DNA from: Macrosoma leucophasiata
Lineage: Eukaryota > Arthropoda > Insecta > Lepidoptera > Hedylidae
Direction of reading: 5' to 3'
NCBI GenBank assembly: GCA_036365455.1
Contig: JAWQUS010000025.1
Span: forward strand, 25,456,001-25,520,000
Length of the DNA: 64,000 bases
Of this stretch, positions 21,961 to 30,738 are shown piece by piece. Each line of letters starts with the position of its first letter. Positions within the stretch are counted from its first letter, which is position 1. The notes under the pieces were generated by a model. That model was not told the origin of the DNA. It did no database searches and saw only the letters and a program-made list of their open reading frames with translations. Position numbers and translations under genes: made by a program.

Positions 21961-22113
21961 ATCCGGTACAAAGGCTTAACACCTTAGGCCTCAGAAGTGG
22001 TAACGCATCTGCATTTCGAACTTGGTCTTTGTGTAAGGGTCTATAAGGCTGCAGTCATCATTTAATATCAATGTGAATTGTATGCTAGTTTGCCACTTCC
22101 ATTACATAAAAAA
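21961..22113 (+). mobile_element. SINE-A, 3' half
   Basis: Plus-strand 3' half from atccggtacaaaggctt to attacataaaaaaaaa. It abuts a minus-strand copy, so the two form an inverted pair. Confidence 0.7.
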
Positions 22114-22241
22114 AAATTATAGACTGTGTGAACTCCCACTGTCAACTTTGACCACTATCCATCAGATTCCAGTCCGCTATTTATCTCTTTAATTTTACCA
22201 CCACTAAGACCATGGTACATAATAATATGGACACTATACGG

Positions 22242-22531
22242 TTTTTTTTTTTTTTTGTTATGGAATTGGCAAACAAGCATACAGTTCACATTGATGTTAA
22301 GTGATGACTGCAGCCTATAGACACCCACACAAAGACCAAGGTCAAAATGCAGATGCGTTGCCACTCCTGAGACCTAAGGTGTTATGCCTCTGTGCCGGAA
22401 ATTACAGGGCCGTACATTACCACCTGACCGGAATACGATAGTCCTGAACACTACCATTTAGCGGCAAGTATATTAGGTAATGCGGTGGTGCCTACGCCCG
22501 CGAGCTCCGTCACTGGAGCTCTACCACCAGT
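22242..22531 (-). mobile_element. SINE-A, full length
   Basis: Minus-strand copy from a T-run at 22242-22256 to ctctaccaccagt. Close to the family norm. Confidence 0.88.
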
Positions 22532-22673
22532 AAAAAACCAGTAACAATAAACTCGTTGATTAATATAAGTTAGGATACTTCTTTGTACTATATATATAGC
22601 AATAAACACACTATGTAAGCTACACTATCTATGTAACATCAAATGAATTTCTTCTTTTAATAAACCGATCATA

Positions 22674-22972
22674 ACTGGTGGTAGAGCTCCAGTGACGGAG
22701 CTCGCGGGCATAGGCACCACCGCATTACCTAATATACTTGCCGCTAAATGGTAGTGTTCAACACTATCGTGTTCCGGTCAGGTGGTAATGTACGGCCCTG
22801 TAATTTCCGGCACAGAGGCATAAGACCTTAGGCCTCAGGAGTGGTAACGCATCTGCATTTTGACCTTGGTCTTTGTGTGGGTGTCTATAGGCTGCAGTCA
22901 TCACTTAACATCAATGTGAACTGCATGCTTGTTTACCACTTCCATAACATAAAAAAAAAAAAAAAAAAAAAC
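22674..22972 (+). mobile_element. SINE-A, full length
   Basis: Plus-strand copy from actggtgg to a long A-run (about 22951-22972). Nearly identical to 4137-4433. With the preceding copy it forms an inverted pair 140 bp apart. Confidence 0.88.
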
Positions 22973-23304
22973 CAACAAAACAACATGTCCCGATTGTTAT
23001 TATAAAACATTTGACCGATTTCAGATAAATTGTGACCAGTACGAAGCTACACAACGTTATCTGGCGGCGTTCCAAAGCCATTATAGAAGTTCCTATGTTG
23101 CTAAGTAGGGCAGTAATAAAATATTATAAGTGTATGAAAGTTGCACGTTGTTTGAAACGTTCAGTTTTGATTCAATACTCCCGATGGACTGTTTGCCGAT
23201 TGAATTTGCCAAATGTCTTGTTTTACTGCTTGTCAATTGAATTTCAACTGTTTTTCAGCTGGAACTGTCTTTTTTGTATGCTTAAAAAGTTTGTAGATTT
23301 TGTT

Positions 23305-23502
23305 TTGACGTGACAACGTCTTAAATTAGGTTGCGGCTCGGAGTCACTCATGAAAAAGTGTAACGCCCGGTAACGTAACGATGAGTCACCGAACGAGAGA
23401 GAGGCCTGCCGGACCGGCGAATGCCTTTCTACCGAGAAAAAGACGTTGTCACGTAAAATCTTCGCCCGTAAAACCGACTTTACAGGCAATCAGTTTTTTT
23501 TT
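23305..23502. repeat. Unassigned conserved element (copy 1 of 2)
   Basis: Begins ttgacgtgacaacgtctt, continues gttgcggctcggagtcactc and cgagagagaggcctgccgga, and ends cgactttacaggcaatcag with a T-run. The second copy at 51490-51687 is almost identical over about 200 bp. gacgtgacaacgtctt near the left and aagacgttgtcacgt near the right form an inverted pair. If read on the minus strand it starts with an A-run. No coding potential or named family can be supported. Confidence 0.6.
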
Positions 23503-25735
23503 AATTTATTTATCGCTTTTTACAAAAGATTTACAAAATTTATACACTAATAGCATTAAAAAAAAAACCATAAGAGGTTTATGACTATGCTATTATGAGT
23601 CTATCATATAAAATATTAACAATCATTCCTTAATTATACATAGGTAATTAACTGGGTTAAACACTTATCTAGTTGACAAGTTACATGTTTATGAAAACAA
23701 TTTCACTCTAGAGTGCTTATAAAATATTGTTTTAAGATATGTTTAATATTTTTTGTGTTCAATTTATTGCATAAGTCTGAAGGTAGATTATTGATAAGTC
23801 GAGGGATAATGTAACCGGTTGTGCGCTCGCCATATGCATTGTTTGCGCGCTGCGTACGAAGCCGATTCATAGACATAGCCCGAGTGCATACAGGATGTTC
23901 GATGTTATTTTTAAGGCTTTCTTTAAAACAGTTTTCTTTTAATAATATACACTTAACATGTGTGTGGACTGGAAGAACTTTGCAATATTTAAATAAACTG
24001 TTTATATTATCGTGAAGTTGATTATTTATTATGGATGAGACTAACGTTTTAAGAATTTTGACTTGAAGTTTGTAAATATCATTTAGATAGGTTTTGAAAG
24101 TTCGGCCATAACTGCTAAGGCCGTACTGTATGTACGATTCAGCCAGACCGTGATAAAACATAACCTTTACTTTGAAAGGAATACGGTTTTTTAGGATGGT
24201 AATATTTGCGAGAAATAATCTTAGCTTACTACAAACTCGTTCTATGTGATGGCTCCAGTTAAACTTATCATCAATAGTCAATCCGAGGTATGTTTGGCTT
24301 TTGACAATATCTATTAACGGACAGGAACAGTTCACCTTTCTGATTGTATGCAGACAGTCATGTTTATGGACTACTAAATTATGTACGGCGATATGTTTTA
24401 TGTGTGGTGACCTAATAATCAACAATTTTGTTTTGCTGACATTCAGTACTAAGCCAACATCATGACACCACTTCGTAAAAGCATCTAGATCATCCTGCAG
24501 ACGATTGCAGGCGATTTGAGGATTTTTATCCGCTATCACTAGACATGTATCATCTGCGAATTGGTAGCAAGTGCTATTATTAATGCAATTTTTCATGTCA
24601 TTAACATAGGTCAAAAAATGTAAGGGACCTAATACCGAGCCTTGAGCTGTTCCCTGAGTTAGAGATTTCAGCTCGCTGCAGGTGTCGTCAATTTTAACTT
24701 TAAAGGTCCGGTTTTTTAAGTAATTGGTACACCACGTCAACAATGGACCACGTACACCACAGTCATCCAATTTCTCAATTAGCTGGTTATGGTCCAATGT
24801 GTCAAATGCTCGTGCGAAATCAATAAAAAGAGAGAGAACGTATTTTCTTTCGTTGAGGTGCTTATTGACTTCATCAGTGAAATTTGACAAAAGCCCCGAG
24901 GTGCTTTTACCAGACTGAAACCCAAATTGGTACTGGTTGATTACATTGTGTTTTTTATAAAACGCGTGAATTTGTTGACATACATATTTTTCTACTATTT
25001 TGTCTATAGATGAAAGCAATGATATAGGTCGATAATTTGTGTACTCATTTCTTTGACCCTTTTTATGGATTGGTCTTACGCAACCTACCTTCAAGTCATC
25101 TGGATAAAGACCAGTTACGATAGTACGATTTATTAAATCAGCAATAGGTCTAGATATAGTATCGCTTATCATTTTAATATCGGAAACTTTAATATTATCT
25201 GAACCTGGCGCCTTTTTTTGTATTAAGTTGTTGAATAATTTTGTGAACACCGATTGGTGAGGCTTTTTTAAATAAAATACTTGAATTTATGTATTTTATT
25301 TCGAATTTTATAGTACTCTAATCTTATTAGGGAACTATATAACGACTTTTTCGAATTCGAAAATAGTTTATCCCTTTTATCACAAAGTCGGATAACGTTG
25401 TCGTCGATCCACGGCAGGCTGATTAGTTTCAAACGCTTTTTAGAAAAACTTTGGATTTTATTATCACTTGCAGATTTGCTGGCTTTGGTAAAAGAGTCAT
25501 AAATAAATCTAAAGATGTCGTTGGGGGTATCCATAGATCTTGTTTTCGCCCATTCAACATCTTTAAGTTCCTTATAGAAAGTATGTTTATTAATGGATTG
25601 TTTAACAACACTCTGTACGCACTTAGGAATGTTGAGCGATTCATCAACGCAGGTAAAAAATATGCCTCGACGAAATAATATAAAACAATTATTAAGGGTA
25701 AAAGCGACTTCTTTACGATATTCAATAAACTGAAA
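23503..25735 (-). mobile_element. CR1/L2-type LINE, 5'-truncated
   Basis: Minus-strand element. The 3' UTR lies to the left (23503-23702), followed by the reverse transcriptase frame and then, upstream near 25268-25735, a region encoding the linker before the polymerase (NKHTFYKELKDVEW, PWIDDNVIRLCDKRDKLF). The endonuclease is missing. The junction near 25250-25268 is frameshifted and probably deleted. Its right edge abuts a family T SINE. Confidence 0.75.
23703..25250 (-). pseudogene. CR1/L2-type reverse transcriptase, partial
   Basis: About 515 codons open from near KKAPGSDNI to a stop after QYFISTLE. Motifs in order: KAPGSDNI, GCVRPIHKKGQ, NYRPISLLSS, QFGFQSGKST, FIDFARAFDTLDH, TAQGSVLGPL, FADDTCLV (catalytic FADD), LNVSKTKLL, TYLGLTIDDKFNW. 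FADD and this spacing fit the CR1/L2 group rather than Jockey. The polymerase core looks intact, but there is no start codon of its own. Upstream frames are shifted, so no complete protein can be made. It catalysed copying of LINE RNA at nicked target DNA. Confidence 0.85.
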
Positions 25736-25748
25736 AGTCTATTATATC

Positions 25749-25950
25749 GGTTGCCTAACTAGCATAGTTGGTAATAGATGGCGCTGCTGCTACCATAAAG
25801 CAATGCAATAGATGTGAAGGAAAGATTTTGACAAATCGGGCAGGGCTTCAGTAGCTCAATTGGAAGAGCGGCTGGACTAGATTCCCAGTAGGTCGCGAGT
25901 TCGAGTCTCGCCTGAAGTCAATTTTTTCTTTCCATTTTTCTTTAAAATTT
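25749..25950 (+). mobile_element. SINE family T, about 200 bp
   Basis: Starts ggttgcctaactagcatag, continues atagatggcgct and gacaaatcgggcagg, then the tRNA-like sequence (25845-25918, acceptor GCTTCAG/CTGAAGT, B box gttcgagtc), then tttttctttccatttttctt. The whole unit recurs at 40600-40795, which shows it moved or was duplicated as a unit. The tRNA-like part lies in the 3' half, unlike a usual SINE head. Confidence 0.65.
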
Positions 25951-26504
25951 TATACACTTATTAATCGCCATGATAGAGATTTAGGAAATGAGGGTAGAAT
26001 TTAAATTTCTAGTTAACAACGTACGTCTTTTCACTTGTGTAATGTAAAGCAGACTGATCGATTGTTCAGTGTGTTTGTTCACCGTATCTCAAAAGTATAG
26101 TATATTGTGTATATGTAATACGGATCCCTTATAAGATTACACGTGTGTCTGTCAATCTGTCTATCTGTCTTTCTCTCACAGCCGATTTTCTCTAAATATG
26201 AGTGACTTGATCGAGTTTCATCAGTATCCCAAACAATTTTGCGTAACGAAAATAAATAAAGTCTCTAAACCTCATCTTGCACAGGCCATACTTGGTGGGT
26301 AAAGAAGCCATTTTTTGATCTCATCGTAATTTGTCTGATCTTAAATATATTGTGTTATTTTTACATAAAGGCAATGAAAGTATAAAAGAAAGTAGGCGAA
26401 AATTGACCATTCACCCCCTTATTTCCGAAATTACACGGCCTAAAATATAAAACGTACTAAAATATCTAGATTTTCACCATAAGAATATAAATAACTAGAC
26501 AATA

Positions 26505-26690
26505 AAAGGTGTTGAAGCGCGGGCGCTGGCGGGTGTGTAATGGGTGACCGCTAGTGACAAATTAAAATGCGCGTTTCCGTGCTCCGGAGGGCACGTTAAG
26601 CCGTCGGTCCCGGTTGCTATAGATAGATAGCAGTCGTTAAGGCTTGTCGGAGGGCTTATAGGTGGTTTGAAAACACCAAACATCTACCAC
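26505..26690 (-). repeat. Dispersed repeat family E, partial
   Basis: Minus-strand copy lacking the gggcacgagtctctcccctt end. Shares cgggtgtgtaatgggtgacc, cgttaagccgtcggtcccgg and gatagatagcagtcgttaa with the copies at 27099, 52410 and 56081. Confidence 0.6.
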
Positions 26691-27098
26691 CAGGAATTAT
26701 TTGAATGATCCTTTGAAGACACCATGAACTATTTAAAATGATGCAGATAAACTAATAAAAAAATACAGGAAACAGGGTCCAAGCTTTCGGTGGTTAATTT
26801 TCTGGAACCAGTAACAAACATTCGTTTAAAAGCAAAACTTAGAAATATCCATCACCAACATGAACCACTTCAACAATTAATGTTTGAGTACTGTTCGAAA
26901 TTCGTTTTGAATTTTCGGACTCAAATCAATTCGACACGATTTTCATAAACATTTCATCTTTTGTACACATTTATGCTCTTTACTGGCTCATATTAGTATA
27001 CTTGTTTTAATTACACTTCACTACATAAGTATTGAAATAAGTCATTTACGTATAGACTTTGAAAATGGTTCAATTTATAACAGCAGGTATATGGCACG

Positions 27099-27445
27099 CA
27101 TGGGCCAGCGGCTGTAGATCGTAAGCGATCTACTCGGTTAAGCATTACGGGCGCGGTCGGGGGTGTGCGATGGGTAACCGCTAGTGGCAAATTAAAATGC
27201 GACTTTCCGTGTTTCGTAGGGCACGTTAAGCGGTCGGTACCGGTTTCTGTCGATCGATAGCAGTCGTTAAAACTTGTCGGAGACCTTAGGGGCGGTTTGA
27301 AAACATCCGACATCGGGTTGGCCACTAACCCGTATCTCCACCAATCCGCATTGGAGCAGCGTGGTGGAGTAACCTCCAGGCCTCCCCCCAAAAAGGGGAG
27401 AGACTCGTGCCCAGCTGTGGGACGTATAATGGGTTGCCATTTTTA
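27099..27445 (-). repeat. Dispersed repeat family E, near full length
   Basis: About 350 bp. On the minus strand it reads from the ccattatacgtcccacagct region through cacgagtctctccccttttt and the gctgctccaatgcggattgg block to the gatctacagccgctggccca end. Five copies or pieces are in the window. It is non-coding here. It looks like a SINE or LINE tail, but I cannot assign it. Confidence 0.65.
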
Positions 27446-27446
27446 T

Positions 27447-27992
27447 TATTATTATTATATGGCACCGCAATAACTACAGACATTTAACTTCGGTTTTAAG
27501 GGTGGCAATCCATCTGCTTTTTGACCTCAAGTTTTTGTGTAGTGAACGCCACACTACGAGAACTGAATTATACAAGTTTATATTTTCGTTACATTCAACA
27601 AAACTTTAATGAATTCACCTCAACAAAATAATTAAATCCCAAACTTAGAAATAGCAATCTCAAACAACTTACCTACATTTTAAAAATGAATTTACGAGTA
27701 CGCCGTCAATACGTTTCAAATTCGGATTGGGACTGACAAAATTTTCATAAACATTGCATCTTTTCTGTGCACAATCATGTTATTTGCTTGCAGATGCTTG
27801 TAATTTGTAGTTTTCATTGAAACTGTTTTGATTTCGAAATACATTCAGATTTTCTTATCTTTCTGACCGAGGTTCTGATGATAGGGTTTGCTGTGTCTTT
27901 TAAATATAAGTTGGCGCAAAATTTATCATCCAATTGATTTTTATATTTTTCTAAGTGCCGGAGTTTGAAAAATTGATGTCCTCACATAGATG
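27447..27992. other. Spacer with diverged SINE-A traces
   Basis: Mostly unassigned A+T-rich sequence. 27490-27540 (aagggtggcaatccatctgc) resembles a decayed SINE-A 3' half, and 27975-27992 ends in tcacatagatg, which matches the SINE-A segment before the piggyBac target TTAA. Confidence 0.4.
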
Positions 27993-28402
27993 TTAACACA
28001 TTGAAGGACAGTCGGCTCACATGGATACATAGGGATGTGACACTGTCAACTTCCATACAAAAAATTTCGACGGCGGTGGACGTCGTGTCACCCTAATATG
28101 ATTAGTTTGCTTGTGATAAAAGAGGACGTCCTGAAACGTCCGACTGCTGAGAACGTCTTGTCACAATACAATGTTATCTTGTACATGTGCTATGACAAGA
28201 CGTCTGCAAAAGTCCTAATACTGCGTATTTTTAGATCATACAAAATGGTCTAATCACGCCTTTTACTTAAATAAAAGAAATAAAATAACACATAAATAGA
28301 CTCCACTTTTAATAAAAAAATGTATAAAAATCAGTAACACATCTCAAAAATCACAAAATAAACGAGATCAATATCTATTTATGTTAACAATTACTTTGGA
28401 AC

Positions 28403-28894
28403 TTAATCGGTCTTCTTTAGAATTAAATTAAAATTAGGAATGTTTGCAATATTGTCTTCCCACTCATTGTCTGACGGTAGATAACAAGTATTCGCATTAC
28501 TCCTGCTTGTGGATGGTAGGCCTAAAGGTCTATCTTCACAGATACCTGTTGTAATGCTGGCTTGATCGCCGTGATGATGAATTGACTGAGTACTTGTTGG
28601 AATAAACTGAGCGGGGTCATTTACGATTGCACCAGGATCTTCAAATTCAGTACACGCTGAATCACTTGACGGACTCGATGGGCTTGATGAATGTAAACGA
28701 GCACGACGTCGTTTTGGCAGTACTTGTACATTGGAGCCGGGCGACGCTACATCGATTTCATTTTCAAAGTCATAATTTGGATCAGATCCATATTCTCCAT
28801 CTTCGTCGCTGAAGGGGTCCTTTGTGGATTCATCCTCTGTAGATACTTCCTCAAATACTCACTGAATATGATCTCTTTCCCTTTCGTAAGCCAT
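28403..28894 (-). pseudogene. piggyBac-like transposase, N-terminal remnant
   Basis: 164 codons from MAYERERDHIQ. Codon 12 is TGA (28859-28861), then the frame stays open: acidic FEEVSTEDES, FSDEDGEYGSDPNYDFENE, basic PKRRRARLHSSSPSSPSS, and NIPNFNLILKKTD before TAA. An acidic, low-complexity N-terminus is typical of piggyBac transposases. The DDD catalytic core and the C-terminal cysteine-rich domain are absent, so it cannot transpose itself. The ATG directly follows a splice acceptor (tttctatttcag). Confidence 0.75.
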
Positions 28895-29063
28895 CTGAAA
28901 TAGAAATCAACAGGTGAAGTTATTTCATTATGTAGGTGGGTATATTGTCTTGATATTGCCTGTTACCTACAATATACGTTGCACTAAATAAGAATATACG
29001 AAATAAAATACCTGTAAACTTAATCGATATAATATAATTTGAAATTTGCACGGAAATACTAAC
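28895..29063 (-). other. Likely 5' intron of the piggyBac-like gene
   Basis: On the minus strand a donor (cgag then gttagtatttcc) at 29063 and an acceptor (tttctatttcag) ending at 28895 bound 169 A+T-rich bp. The ATG of the transposase starts the next base. Inferred from splice-site form only. Confidence 0.5.
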
Positions 29064-29112
29064 CTCGTGTTCTGACGCGAGTAGGTATCAGCCGACGAAA
29101 ACGAGAGGTTCC

Positions 29113-29349
29113 AGATTCCGGTTCGAGCGGTGCAACCGAGCGGACGTGTTCACTCGGCTGCATCCTTGTACTTGTATAGTGTTGCCATAAGCACTCAGTT
29201 CGCGCGCTTTTTGCACTCCGCACCAACCGTTCTTCTAACGGTTTTTTGCCTTAGAGGCACGCGCCAATTTTGTGGCGCGTTTAATTTCGGGAGTGAATAG
29301 TTTAGTTATAGAACCATTTAAAGCCTGTGTTCGTGTTTCGTGTTCCAGG
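29113..29349 (+). promoter_or_regulatory. LINE 5' UTR, probable internal promoter
   Basis: Starts agattccggttcgagcgg directly after the target duplication. Jockey-group LINEs carry a Pol II promoter inside their 5' UTR. An initiator-like ctcagttcg occurs near 29196 and the region is G+C-rich compared with its surroundings. Promoter activity is inferred from the family and position only. Confidence 0.45.
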
Positions 29350-30738
29350 ATGAAGAGGGGCTCTGAGAGCCCCACCTTCACAACTGCAAAGGTCCGTGTC
29401 GCTGAGGACAGCGACATGGCCGATATGGAGAGCCCCGTGTCGCCCCCCATCCCCGAACAACGACCGCCGCGGCCCAATGGGGGGCTGCCTGAATGGATAA
29501 CCATATCGAGGCGTCGTGCAGCCCGACCACAACAGCAGCGAGGGCCAAGGCCAGTGACCATGGCCAACGTATTCGAGAAACTCCCGGTGCACGAGCCATC
29601 GGGAGAAAAGGTAACGGCCCCGCCCTCTCAGGCGAGGCCGACTCCAATTATTATATCTAGGAATTCGGCTTTCGAATTCCAGACGTGCCGCGCGGCCCTT
29701 ATCAAGGCCAAAGTTGAAAATTTCAACTTTAAGATGCAGCCTATGACCGCCCAACTGTCCCTTAGGACAAAAGCCGCCAAGGACGAGGCACTTACAGTAC
29801 TGAGGGAATTGAACCTTCAATTCCACTCTTACACGGACCGTGCGGACAGGCCGCACGTATCAGTAATAGCTGGGCTATGCTACACGTCGTGTGAGGAGCT
29901 AGCCAATGCCCTCTCAAAATTAGGCTTTAGCCCACTTAAAGTGGCCAAGTTCCGTGGGGATGAGGAGGCGAATGTCCCCAGATTCCAGGTAACCCTCCCG
30001 AAGGACGCTGATATTAGCGCCTTCAGGAAGGTGACCGTTATCTTAGACCAAAAGGTACGTATATACAAGTACCGTAATAATAATCAATATGGCACCATGT
30101 GTTCCAGGTGCCAAACGTTCGGCCACGCCGAACGAAACTGCAATCGTCCGGTAAGGTGCGTCAAGTGCCCCTTATCACACCTTACGGCGGAGTGCACAAA
30201 GGCACCGGACGCTCCAGTTGCGTGCTGCAACTGCGGCGGCGAGCATGCGGCATCGTATAGACAATGCCCGCAGCGCCAGGCATACCTAGCAGCGGTGCAG
30301 GAGCGCAGGGAGCGCTTCCAGCGCCCCCTCACACTAAAACACACCCCAGCCAAGGCTCGCCAGTTCACCTCGAACTTGGCAAACGGCCGCGGATGGGCAA
30401 ACGTCGCAGGCGCTGCCCCAAATAATTATGGCCCTCAGCCACAGGGCCTTAAGCCAAACCCGCCTCCTCAAGGCCAAAATAAAAATTTTAATTTAAACTC
30501 TAACAAATTCCCCGGCCTTAAGCCCACTGGCCCGATCCCCGACTTCGTTGGCCCCTCCACCCATCAGGGCCCTGCCCCCTCACGCCCCACAGCACCTGAG
30601 ACGGACGACCTCCTCTCAATAGAAGAAACTTTAAAAGTCATTAAACTTGCAGGGCAGATCCGGCCGCTGCTACGTCGATCAATGTCGCTCGAGGAGCAGC
30701 TGCTCATCGTGCTGCAGTTCACCAGCGTTCACCAGTGA
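29350..30738 (+). CDS. LINE ORF1, zinc-knuckle RNA-binding protein
   Basis: 462 residues from the ATG at 29350 (MKRGSESPTF). An in-frame ATG at 29272 would add 26 residues, but I prefer 29350 because the extension is not family-like. A proline-rich, basic N-terminal third is followed by a central domain (about 105-240: NFNFKMQPMTAQLSLRTKAA, then LGFSPLKVAKFRG) of the type that precedes zinc knuckles in arthropod LINE ORF1 proteins. Three knuckles follow: CSRCQTFGHAERNC (251-264, CX2CX4HX4C), CVKCPLSHLTAEC (270-282) and CCNCGGEHAASYRQC (about 292-306). The C-terminus is Pro/Asn/Gln-rich. It binds element RNA to form the particle used in retrotransposition. No stop or frameshift. Confidence 0.9.
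   Translation: MKRGSESPTFTTAKVRVAEDSDMADMESPVSPPIPEQRPPRPNGGLPEWITISRRRAARPQQQRGPRPVTMANVFEKLPVHEPSGEKVTAPPSQARPTPIIISRNSAFEFQTCRAALIKAKVENFNFKMQPMTAQLSLRTKAAKDEALTVLRELNLQFHSYTDRADRPHVSVIAGLCYTSCEELANALSKLGFSPLKVAKFRGDEEANVPRFQVTLPKDADISAFRKVTVILDQKVRIYKYRNNNQYGTMCSRCQTFGHAERNCNRPVRCVKCPLSHLTAECTKAPDAPVACCNCGGEHAASYRQCPQRQAYLAAVQERRERFQRPLTLKHTPAKARQFTSNLANGRGWANVAGAAPNNYGPQPQGLKPNPPPQGQNKNFNLNSNKFPGLKPTGPIPDFVGPSTHQGPAPSRPTAPETDDLLSIEETLKVIKLAGQIRPLLRRSMSLEEQLLIVLQFTSVHQ

Noticed and set aside
28627..28812. Plus-strand open frame of 61 codons
   Set aside because: It lies antisense to the piggyBac-like N-terminal codons, which have recognisable acidic and basic blocks.
29235..29856. Several open frames of 89-184 codons on the minus strand opposite ORF1
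   Set aside because: They are shadows of the G+C-rich ORF1 coding sequence. They have no motifs and disagree with the clear plus-strand zinc knuckles.
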